A stretch of 64,000 bases of DNA from Symbiodinium natans (Eukaryota > Sar > Dinophyceae > Suessiales > Symbiodiniaceae): contig CAJNDS010000113.1 of assembly GCA_905221605.1 (NCBI GenBank), forward strand, positions 1,320,582 to 1,384,581, given 5' to 3'. Under the pieces are notes generated by a model that did no database searches, was not told the origin of the DNA, and worked only from the letters and a program-made list of their open reading frames with translations. Position 1 is the stretch's first letter. The number at the start of each line of letters is the position of its first letter. This document shows positions 50,195 through 62,100 of the stretch, one piece after another. The translations under genes were made by a program, and so were the position numbers.

Positions 50195-53100
50195 CATATA
50201 TACATATACATATGATATGAGTATAGTATTCATTTACATGTTGCCTTATATTGTTTTGAATATTGTTTTACGATTAGAAATTATACATCTGTGAGGTGCA
50301 AGATGCCTGTGCCAGTTGCCGATGAGCGAACTGCGCGCAGCAGCTCCACCAACACCTGCTCAGCCGTTCGTGTACATATTATGTTTAGGGTTTAGGGTTT
50401 AGGGTTTAGGGTTTAGGGTTTAAGGTTTAGGGTTTAGGGTTTAGGGTTTAGGGGCTTTGTTTGGCCACCCGTCAAGCCATGCTCCACGGGGGAACTGTAG
50501 AGAGAAACACTTTGCACAGTTCACTTCAGAGCCCAACTTTACGATATTTTTAGGGGGTACACCTGGGTTTTAGGGTTTTAGGGTTTAGGGTTTAAGGCTC
50601 AGCCATTCCTTTTCACATGGGGGTTTCCATAGGTGCTCATATATGGGGGTTTAGGGTTTAGGGCGTGAGGTTTGCCTGGACCACAGCAGACTTTGAACTT
50701 TGAACGCCTGACAAAATCCACAAGAATGCGGACCTCCCGGTCAGAACCAGTCAAGGCAAGACAACTGCCCCGACAGGGCGCTGAATATCCCCCCCCCCCA
50801 CCCTGTCTACTCTGCCCAAAAACTGTGTGTTAGGAGACTGGTCTGTTTCCACTGCTGCAAAGGTGCATGTTTCCACTACTGCGTAGATAGAGGTATGGGT
50901 TGCCACCCGTTGTGTTTTTTGAAGGCCCCAATTTAGGGTGTTTTTGCCGCCTGTCTGGACATGCTTCCACAGGGCTACTGCAAAGGTCTCGGAGCCCTGC
51001 TACAGAGCAAGTTTAGAATAGGGTTTAGGGTTTAGGGTGCGCAGTAGAGTTTAAGAAGCCGGGAGGGCTTTGTGCCACCCGCCGGTTGCGACGCTTGGGT
51101 ACACTTCTCGGTGTGCAAATTCTTCTCCCTATCGTTTCTCAACCTCATCGGCCTCATCCCTGAAGGAAGCCAAGCGGTTTACGGGTTGACACTTTCGAGA
51201 TCAGAGCTCCTCACTTGAATGCAAGGCCTGCCCATGTAACCCCAAAAGCCCGCCCATCCTGTACTAAAGTCTGAAGCACGAGGCCCACCAGACCTGCACA
51301 ACCCTTGGCCGCCCTTGAATCCAGATCATTCGTCTCACGCCGAGAAGTGTCCCTAAACCCCACACCCTAAACTTAAACACTTTTTTGCACAGGCTTGCGT
51401 GAATCCCGCCCTAAAGCCGAAACCCTTTCTTGCATCCGTGCTCTACGCGATGTCTGCCGGAACCAAAGACCCAACGCGCTTCGCTCCATCTCATTGCCCT
51501 AAACCCAACCCTAAACCCTAAAGCCTAAAGCCCCAAATCCTAAACCGAGCCATGCTCTGCGACCAGTGCGATACAGCCTCGAGCAAGGTCGGGACAGTGA
51601 CAAACGGGTTCTTCTTGGCGCGTTCCAAGCATAAGGGCAGGAACCTCATCGCACCAGGATGCCGCACGATGCCAGGAAAAAAACACTCACAAGCCCAACT
51701 CCGCTGCGAGCTTCCTGAGCTCGTCCGGCAACAAAACATGCCAGGTGGCTCCAAGACGACCGCGCGGAAGCCAATGCCATCTGCCAAGAAGTGCTTGACC
51801 AACTCCTTCCTTTCACCCTTGCTGAGCTGGTCCCATGCACTCTGCAGCTCATCGAGGTCCTGGCAAGGCGGGGCAGGGCTGTGACCATGTTTAGGGGTCT
51901 AGGGTTTAGGGTTTAGGGTCTAGGGTTTAGGGTTTGGGGTTTAGGGTTTACGGTTCAGGGTTTAGGGTTTAGGGTTTAGGGTAACTACTGTCGCCCACCG
52001 ATGTCCTGGTCGGATTGGGCACGACACAAGCCTCATCAGGATCAAACACCAGCTGCTTGTGAATGCAACTCGCCCCGGTGGCAAATCCCACAAGGAAAGG
52101 CTTTAGGGTTTAGGGTTTAGGGTTTAGGGTTTAGGGCTTAGGGTTTAGGGTTTAGGGTTTAGGGTTTCGGGTTTAAGGGTTTAAGGGTTTAGGGTTTTAG
52201 AGTTTCTCCGAAAACCTGAGCAGGCCAAGGGTCATGCAAGCCGCAAGACGGCCAGATCCTCCGTGCTGCTGGCTTTTCGTCCCAGCTCCACCCCACGATT
52301 GTGGATGTAAGTCCAGTAGAGAGCTGCTGGGTCCTGCCGAGTTTTTGGACTTGGGAGGCATCACGGTTTAGGGTTTAGGGTTTAGGGTTAGGGTTCAGGG
52401 TTTAGGGTTTAGGGTTCCCACGCTCTGGTTCCGACTCCCAAAGGGTTCAGGCCTTTATGAGGACCTGCTTCAGGATGGACAAACCAAGGATGGTGGCTTT
52501 GGCATTGTTGTGCGTCATGAAACGCGAGCCCTGGCCGCCGGCTAGGCCAGACAGAAAGCCCAACAAGAACAGCACCTCGGGCAACACATAGGATTTAGGG
52601 TTTAGGGTTCAGGGTTCAGGGTTTGGGGTTTAGGGTCATAGCTACCAACAGACAAGCCAACACTGATGCTGAGGAATTATTCGCTGACGGCTCTTGCAAG
52701 CTCTACGGCCAGGGCGCGTAGAACTTCAAGGTTTCTTCGCCTCGCTTCGAGCGTACAAGATCGAATGCCATTCGGTCCGGCTCAATCCCTCTGTCTGCAT
52801 CTCGGTTGCCACTTCTTTCATTTATGAAATTCTTCAGCTGCAGCAAGTTGGCTGGAACCTGAACTGGCAATCATGGCGCTCCCCGTCGCGCCGTGACATG
52901 CGCCACACCCAGATACCCGCCTTTCTGAATCAGTCGGGCTAGGCTCCAGAAGAAGTACTATCTGGACTCAATGACAAGATAGCTGCTCCTACATCTACTC
53001 CACTTAAACGACATCCACAAACTGATGCGTAGGACATACGAGCTGAAACGTGAGTTGAAACTGCGATGCGTCGCTGGTCCCAAATGCCAAGTCCGAGCCC

Positions 53101-56100
53101 AGTTGCATTCTCACCTTGCAGCATTTGGTGTGACAGAGGCGTCCAAAGAAAACAACGTGAAGTTGGGTGCAAGGCGACAAGGCAGCTGACAGGCACACAG
53201 CCGGCAGACCAAACTCGCACCTTGCAGCATCTGCGCGAAAATGAAATCGTGCTGCAGCTCAAGGGTGTCGTCCCTGACGTGCCCAGGAAGCCACATGCAA
53301 GCCACATGCAAGCAGCGCACAGATCAGAGAACAGGATAGATAGCGTGATAACAGAGGATCCACAACAGCAGGCGAGATGCCGATCCTCAGTCAGCTGAAG
53401 CCCTGTTCCCAGTTGCAGGCAAGGCACACAAGATGTCGGACATCTTCCCCGAAGCTGTAGATGGAAGGCACAGCGTCGGGGTAATGGTCCTTACACGAAG
53501 TCGAAGCAACAGTTGAAGGTTTAGGGTTTAGGGTTTAGGGTTTAGGGTTTAGGGTTTAGGGTTTAGGGTTTAGGGCTTAAGGTTTTGGGATCTTCGCCTT
53601 GCAATATGGCCCGCTTAAATGGAAACAGAACAAAGGGCGGTCTGAGTCTTGAGGTTGCTGGACTGTGGGAGAAGCGGGCTTCGACTTATTCTCTTGTCGG
53701 TGTAGGGTTTAGAGTTTAGGGTTTAGGGTTTAGGGTTTAGGGTTTAGGGTTTAGGGTTTAGGGTTTAGGGTTTCGGGTCTAGGGTTTAGGGTTTAGTGAG
53801 AGGCCAGGTGGGGGCTACTGGCATCGGACTCTCGGGGAGAGGGGGCGGGCCTGCAAAAGTGCGAAGTGGCACATGACCCATCTCCCCGTTACCGGAGTCG
53901 CAACGCCAACTTCGCTGGCTGTTTGCTCAAATTTGCTCAAGCTCGCTGTCTGGCACTTTTCGGGGCACACGACGTTTTGACATGCACCTCAAACCGAGAA
54001 GCGCGGGCTCGAAATGCTATCCGAACTTCTTAATTGGAGGATTCTTGAGTTTGAGCGCAAGTTGAAGCGGCGCCACTACGCATTGCATGCGCCTGGAACT
54101 GGAACAGTCGCGAATCTCGCACGGACAGGCACGCTTCATCGCAAGCGCATGTCATGTGGACCACATGTGCAGCAAGAAACTTGCAGTGGATGCACGGGTT
54201 CCATTTAAGGCCAGTGTCTAAGACGAACAACACGGCCTGGTCTGGGCGTTGATGTGCCGAAGGCAGCTGGTGCGTAACGGACCTGACTGGTATTCATCCG
54301 GGGCAGGGCTGTGAGACGGATCCAGCTCTGCACTTGTTCAATCATGTTCAGTCATCACTCTCCATACTTCTCCGGAAAGGCGAGCAAACCCCAAGCCTGA
54401 AGATGCACATGGGACATCGCAACACAGGGTACGGTACACCCCTCTCAGCCCTGGCCCTAAACCCTAAACCCTAAACCCTAAACCCTAAACCCTAAACCCT
54501 AAACCCTAAACCCTAAACCCTAAACCGTAAACCGAAAAGAAGCCCTATCAGCCCTATCAGCCCTGTCAGCCCAATCAGCCCTGACAGTCTCCAAACGCCG
54601 GCCTGCACTTGCCGATGCCCCTCACGGCAAGTAGAAATATCGCGGCCGTCAGCTTCCTTCGAACATCATCGATGATCTTGCCATGTGGGGTTTACGAGTT
54701 GGGGGGGGTGCCTTATTGGGATCCTTATTATTTTAAGGGAATCCTACTATTTGGGGGTCTATTTTAGGGGGCCCCTGATTATCGTAGAGCCCCATGTGTG
54801 GAACTCAGATGCCAGCAGAGTATGCGACCGAACGCACACAGTAATGCCAAGCCACTCTCGATCAGGCGCAGACCACGCCACCACACTTTGCAGTTGCTGC
54901 CACTGGTCTGGCGTCAACCGGGCCGCGGGCTTCTGAGGCGCGGTGTAGGCCTGCGCGCGCGGTGACCAGGAACGTCAAACATGTTTTGAGCTCTTGGCGA
55001 ACCTCGTAGTTGCCGCGGACCAGAGCAATCAAACTCAAGATGGCAGACTCTGCCCGCTCCTGCGCCCAGCAGGGTTAGCCGTTTAAACCTTTGCTTGTTC
55101 TGCATGAGTCTCATGCTCAAAAGAGTGGCCCGGTAACCCCCGCATGCCGGTTGCCTCTAAAAATCTATCAGTTTACTTGGCCCGTGATAGAGCCGTGAGT
55201 ATCGATCACTTGACTGCTTGATCGCGAATCACGGCTGTATCGCGGGCTATATAACTAACTCAGAATTTGTTTAAAGAGGTAACCAAACACAGGAGCAACC
55301 ACAAAACTCTCATTACATGTGCTGAGTTGAAAAGACATATGCGCGCCATGCCGAACCTCCATGTGGACCGGCATAACCGCACATGTTGCTACTAGAACAC
55401 CGTGTGCTTGAAAGGCTGCAACCATTCATTCCTTCGCAAAGCCAAGTCCGGATCAGTCCCCTGTGGTTGCAAGCGCGGCCAACGTGTCTAGTCCAGCTGT
55501 GCTTGCCCTTCCCGCCCTACTCCGACAGTCCATCTCTTTGAATTTGAAGGGTCATCGGCGCACAAGCGCACCCAGAAACCAAAGACAAGCAAAGTAGCAT
55601 CATGGCCTGCGTAAAGCAAAACGATAAAACTCTCTGCAAGCCAGCCCGATCATGTCCGAACACTAAATCGAAACCAGGATCTGCCCCGATTCTACTGCGC
55701 GCATCGATTCTCTGGACCCGTATCCGGAGAGACATTCTGTTCTGTATTCTACGGGCAACTGAGTATCAACTGGTACCGCATCAAGAAAACTCCCGCTCCT
55801 GCTCCTTCGCGTCCGAAAACCTGACCAGGGCTTGCATTCAGGTCCGTGCAACCACTGAGCCAAGACCCTAAACCCTAAACCCTAAACCCCAAACCCTAAA
55901 CCCTAAACCCTAAGCCCTAAGCCCTAAACCCAAACCCCAAACCCTAGCCGCTCACTTCCCCAGCCAAAGCTTACGCCTGGCATGGAGGCCGTCATCGGGA
56001 TCCAGCTCAACGAAGGCATCCCGCAGCTTAGTGACCACCGTCGCTGTCCTCGGCTGAGCAGGCCCGGGGGCCTGGGTTGAGGGGGGGTTTAGGGGTTTAG

Positions 56101-59100
56101 GGGTTTAGGGGTTTGGGGTTTAGGGGTTTGGGGGTTTAGGGGTTTAGGGTTTAGGGTTTAGGGGTTTAGGGGTTTTAGGGGTTTAGGGGTTTTGGGGGTT
56201 TAGGGGTTTGGGGATTTAGGGTTTAGGGGTTTTAGGGGTTTAGGAGTTTAGGGGTTTAAGGGGTTTAGGGGTTTAGGGATTTAGGTTTAGAGCATGCAGC
56301 GGTCGTCTTGGCCAAGGCTCGGCTCGTCTGACTCGAAGACGCTGTCGATGAACTCCTTGGGGGTGATGTGCTTGGTGTTCTGGTCATCGTGGTGACGCGG
56401 TGTCTTCGTTGTCCGAGCCCGGTGGTTGAAGGACTTCGTCCGCGTCATGACCACATCTGGAGCACGAGGGTGGGGGTGAGAAGGGAAGGGCGAAGAAAGA
56501 CAACACCTGGAAACGCCACTCACCGATGCTCCTCAGCGCGTTTGGACTGTTTAGGGTTTAGGGGGTTTAGGGTTTAGGGCTTACGGGTTTAGCGCGGCGG
56601 CCTCCAGATCCAAAAGAGCTCGCCGACTCGGACTTTCGCAGACTTTGACTCCTCGGTCGCGGGCAGCACTAGGAAGCCCAAAGGACGGAGAGAGCGACAC
56701 AGCCAGGAAGGGCAGAGCACACAGTAAGAACCCCCTGGTTCTTAATTGGGAATGAGGGAATCAGGGCCCTACGTATACCCTTCATTCCCTCATTCCCTAC
56801 GAAGAACCAGCCAGAGAAAGGAGAGGCGGGAAGAGAGACCTTAGGAGAGCAAGTGGAGGGCGTCAAGGACGGGAAGTCCTTGGGACCTTCGCCCTTCTAC
56901 TAACAGTCCTTAATGGGGATTATAGTACCCCCCTGATCAGTGCTTACTGCACGCGGACACACTTTTGGCAGCAAGTAGCACCATTGTTGGCAGGCCCCAG
57001 CCTGCCTGTCGTCACTCGACCCCAAGGCAGACCAGGCCCTGCTTCAAGAACTCCAGTTGGGGAGAAGCACACATGGGTGTAACAGTTCATCATCCGCGGC
57101 GGCTCCGCTGCACCATCCCTTCAGCCGGGCCGGGCGGGCGAGACTTTGATAAACTATCGGCTGCAGTGATCGGCAGCCGGCAGATCAAACAAGGAAGTCA
57201 AAGCAACATGCTGACACTTCGCATGACATGCAGTAGTGATCGTACCACACACGAGGCGTGAGGTAGCCCATCACTACTTACTGCACGCGGACACACTTTT
57301 GGCAGCAAGTAGCACCATTGTTGGCAGGGCCCAGCCTGCCTGTCGTCACTCGACCAAAGCGCAGCCGCTGCCAAAAGTGTCTGGCCGCCTTGACCAACTG
57401 CCAATCAACGCGCGGACCAGACGCCTGCTTTGCCACTCAACACGCAGACACCCGCAGGTCGACCCTCGTCAACTGTTAACTTCACTCGAAGCTAAACACA
57501 ACGTAGCACACGCTGCGCGCGCTCTGCGCGCAAGCCCGTACGCACTCATGATGCACCAGAGATCGACACTCGTCGATCTGATGGCCTCACTCGAGGTCCA
57601 AGAACTTAGAATCTTAGAACAATTGCAGGCAGCTGCGAACAAATGCCTCCTGCACTTCCGGCGCTTGGGCCACTCACTGCTGCACGAGAGAAGCTGGGAC
57701 CAGTCCAGATATCTGCGCTTGCCGCCATCCAATCGTTTCCACAACGCAGGGGCCTTGCAACGTCCTCTGGACAACGCATCGCCCCACGGATTGCGCTCGC
57801 CGGCCACGTGCGAGATCTTGAGCACGACACCGTGTACTGCTGAAGATCGACACCATGCTTGGTGATTCACCTCCAGGACACGCCACCCAGCACTGATTGC
57901 AGGACTCGAGATCACCGACTGCACTTGTCCGGACGACGTAAGCGAGCGTTGAAGCTCTGGAAGCTGACGCGCATCGAGGTGCCGAAGGACCACCTGGCTT
58001 GGGCGGTAAAACAAATCCCGCAGCCAGCATCTACGCGAAGGCGACAGGCTAGCGAACCAACACAGCAAGCCCAAACACTTCTCTAATTCCTTGCGCGACA
58101 CCCAAGATCCTGACTGACACAGCGGTTCCAAAGCCGCAAGCAAGCGCTCACGTTTGTCTTCCGGCAGCATGGCTCTGGTCGCAACTCGCAACGATACACC
58201 CCAGCCGACCCACTTGAGCGCGGTTCCAAGCCTCAGCTTGCGCCAGCTTCGTGGCAGGCCTAAGGCCACGGCGAGGCAGATAAGAAGACAGGCATCGCTC
58301 CCTGCCTTGCCTCGCCTCAGAAGACCGAGCAAGTCGTCTACATAATTAATTACATGGCAAGAAAGTGCCGGCGCCGGAGCAGACGATGGCCAATGCGAAA
58401 AGCACGCCGCAGCCCTTGACCACCAATAGGCCGCCCCGAAATGGCACGTAGCATAGCACAGCCAATGCCGGCACCCGTGCTCATCAATGACTGCAAACAA
58501 AGAATGACCTTGATCCTCCTGTGCTACCTTGACCCGTTTGTGTGCCTTGGCGACGTCCATGATGAAGCCGATCCACTCCTCATCTGGGTAGCGCGAGAGA
58601 AACTCGGCCACATCCTGAGGTGACGGCATTTCTATCCTCTCCCCAGTTCTGCACGGAAGATTGGCCCCAGAAACTGTACTATTGCCTACAAGGCGCGGCG
58701 CGCTGCCCTTCTTGACCATACCCAACTTGCCAGCCGCGCAAGCATTTCCGAAGCAGGCGTGTGCCTCTTCCAGAACGTCTACTGGACGCCACACACCTGA
58801 CGGTGGAATACTTTTCCGAATCCCTGATAGGACGCCCGACTCCAAAAGAAGGGATCAACATCCACATCCGCAAAGAGAGATAGCATGCCTCGCAACAACT
58901 CCAACGCAAACGGCTGTCCCGGAGCAACCGCAGCTGAGCAGGACAGGCCATTGTCACTCAGAAAGGAGCAAAGATCTGCACGCAAAATCCCTGCTTCTTC
59001 TTCTTCACTCAACAACGGCTTCTCACACTGCCCCAGCCGCCTCTCCAGCTGCCAATGCATTGCACGCTGCAACCACACATGACGTAAGGGACATTCATGC

Positions 59101-62100
59101 CGCCACCGTCTCGAAGCCGATTCTAGGCGCCTTGGTCTGAGTCTGCAAACCATGGCTGCTCCGGGGTAGCCTCCTCAAGCTCTTGTCACTGCCCACACTT
59201 CTTGGTGCACCGCTGGAATCCATGTTGAGTGCTTCCACAACGTGCACAGTAGTGCTTGCAAAGGCAGTCCCGATCGGAGCACTTCCCGTCCATCCACGTG
59301 AAACACTCACCCAACCGTGGTTTTGCGGCGTTGACGGGACTCGCAGCAGGACGGCGCCGCTTGAGGGGCGGCGCAGAAGAAGTTGGCGGCGGCGGGGCAT
59401 CCTTCGCCGTGGGGGACAATGGCGGCTTCCCTGGCCCACGCTGTAGTTTTGGCATCTTGGGCCGCGGTATGAGCAGATGTCGCAAGATCCCTATCCACAG
59501 TAACTGACGAAAGGGCATCATCCAGCGTCGCTCCGGCGTAGCATAGGCTGTAAACCTCTTGCAGCGCAGCCTTATCCGCCTCCTCTGCTTCAGCAACAGT
59601 TGGTGGCTGGTGGACGGAAGTGCTCTCCAACATCAGCCGTGTAGTACTCGGGACTCAAACTAGCATGAACAACGAGAATACGTCTAAATTGGCAGAGCAT
59701 GCTTGATATCCAAGAGGTTTCCCACGCTGCGCCAGGAGGAAGTCTCTCACTGGGTGTGCACGCCGAAGCTCGCGGGTCTCCTCGTAGAGTGCATTTGCCC
59801 AAGAACAACCGGAAAGGCCGCAAGAAAGCAGAGCCCAAGTCATGCCACGCTTGCTGGTTTTGGTCCTCCATGACCAGCCCCGCACGGAATCGCTATCTCG
59901 CAGAACTGAAGTCAAGGTCATCCGTTGTACATCTGACCACTGTAGACTCGCCCACACGGCACCGCGCACAAAAGTAGCTTGTCATCACCGGGATCGCCCA
60001 ACACAGCTGTTTCGAGCCGCAGGACAACTATCAAGGGTAGCGGTAGAGCTTCCTTTACACGTTGCGGTTTCCAGCTATCCTGCGCCAGCCAAGCTGAGAC
60101 CAGCGGGCTGTGCACATCCAATTTGACAAGCTGAAATTTGTACGCTGCAAACCGCACACCCCGCAGAACACTCTTTGCAGATCGAACGCGTCCAAAGCCA
60201 CGATTCATAGAAGAGCCTTCAGCAAGGCTCGCCAGGAAATCCAGCATCTGCTCCAACGAGGTCTTGCCCGGCTTCCAGGACAAGGATGCACAGAACCCAA
60301 GCCAGACGCGTCACCCGCCCAGATTCGCCCTCAGTGTCGCCGGTGCCCTGTCTAAAAGCAATTGCAGGATCCTCTCCTGACTGCAATCCCCCAGCTCAAG
60401 TAGAAGTTCGCTGTCCCGTCTGACAAGTCCTACAAAAGCTACCCAAACACCAGCCAGGCGCCTACGCTCTTTGTCCTCGCGGTCAGCTAGACAGGATGTC
60501 CAACCTGGACCTCCGGCCAGCGTTGCCCCTGCAAGCTTTGCCGTCATAGCAGTCATAGCACCACTGATGTTCGCTGGTTCCACGCTTCTGCAACCCTCTG
60601 GCGCACCCGAACTCGCCGTGCACAAGCGGAATGGGTTGTGGAACACGAGAAGTAACCCTTCCGAACCTGCTTCAGCGGCCGCAGACCATGTAGCAACCGC
60701 AAGACAGACACACGAAGCAACTTTGATAAACTATCGGCTGCAGTGATCGGCCGCAGGCAGATCAAACAAGGAAGTCAAAGCAACATGCTGACACTTCGCA
60801 TGACATGCAGAAGTGATCGTACCACACGAGGCGTGAGGTAGCCCTTGTAATCCCTAAGAAGGACTGCTAGTAGAAGGGAAACATCCCAACCCCAAACCCT
60901 CAACATCCCTAAGCCCTGTTTTTGCCCTAAAACCGTAAACCCAAAAACATCAAAACCCTAAACCCATCCTAAACCCCTCCTAAACCCTAAGCCCCTCCTT
61001 TTTGCTTTTAAACCCCTCCTTAACCCCTTTTTGAACCCGTCCTTAACCCCTAAACCCTGAATCCAGAATTCCGAGACTTCCCAATTCGAGTTCGAACTCC
61101 AGATTCGAGGCGAACTCTAAAGCTCAGAACCCTGAGTTTCGGAGTTTCGGATTGAGAGTTCGTGTTTGGACCCCGAGTTTTCATGAGTTTTCAACCACGA
61201 AGCTCCCTAACCCTGGGTTCGGACGCTCAGATCAGCCATCGTCCAGCAGACTCAAGGCCATGGCATGCTGAGAATGCGAAAACTCTTCTCATGGCTCGGC
61301 CGAAGTCACGACCTACATCCTCTTCTCTGCAATCGCAAAAAGTACGCAGAGAAAAAAAAGACTGTATTTTACTTCGAGCATCCCCACCTTGGTTTTCGTT
61401 AAAAGGAAACAGCGCAACTAGGAGGTTCAAACAAAGCCACATTGACTCAAATACGTTTTCTTAGTTTTTGCTTGCAATTGGGGGGTTGGGCACTCCAGGG
61501 AGTCTCTGCGATTGGGCACTCCAGGGCGACTCTGGGGTTGGGCATTCCAGTGGTCTCTGGGGTTGGGCACTCCAGGGAGGCTCAGACCGGGAGAAGAGTT
61601 CCGAGTGGGGAGAAGAGTTCCGGGCGAGGAGAAGGGTTGAGTTTAAAATCTAACAAGCCCCACACCGAAGGTGGGGAAAAGCGCCAGGCCAGGCGCCACA
61701 AAGAATGTGGAGAGCTTTCAAATGCAGCACAGGCACGGACTCTCCACATTTCGAAGAGAAGACAGATGAAGGCTGCTCAGCTGCTTTCCTCGGACGAAAG
61801 GAAGTTCGGAAGCCGAACACAGGACTCAAAAACCCTACTGAGAGGTTCATTGGGGCACTTAGAAGTAGTGCTATAAGTAGGGTAAGTAGAGTTTGAAATG
61901 GGTATAACCTTGTTCAGGGTACCTCTAACCACACACGGAAGTGCCCCTGAACCTACAAGTAAACCCTGGATCATCACGCCCAAGCTGCTTTCGTCCACGT
62001 ACATGTCCAAGTAAAAGGAGTTGCTTTCGCAAGCATTCTCGGCGTTCCGAAGGTGCGCTTCAACGACTTCTTCCGGCTCGGAGTCTGGTGACATCACCAC

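Larger units (their letters stand above)
56943..60844 (-). mobile_element. Tyrosine-recombinase retroelement with split direct repeats (Ngaro/DIRS-like)
   Basis: Read on the minus strand the layout is A1 (60844-60720), coding region, B1 (57355-57277), A2 (57269-57143), B2 (57021-56943). This A1-ORF-B1-A2-B2 pattern is the split direct repeat of Ngaro-type elements, which replicate through a circular intermediate integrated by a tyrosine recombinase. Coding order is recombinase-like, zinc-finger, then reverse transcriptase, unlike the usual gag-RT-YR order. Several frame breaks suggest the copy is dead. It sits in an intron of unit C, in the same orientation, and splits a MITE. Confidence 0.82.
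56880..60889. mobile_element. M1 MITE interrupted by the retroelement
   Basis: Left half (56880-56936) reads CCCTTCTACTAACAGTCC and right half (60845-60889) ends GGACTGCTAGTAGAAGGG AAACATCCC; together they rebuild one inverted-repeat M1 copy. Confidence 0.75.

Noticed and set aside
50079-50294. Ile/Tyr/Thr-rich frames
   Set aside because: Caused by (TA)n and (CA)n tracts.
57236-57865. 209-codon plus-strand frame
   Set aside because: Antisense shadow of the RT frame and terminal repeat.
58661-59140. 159-codon plus-strand frame
   Set aside because: Antisense to the retroelement coding region.
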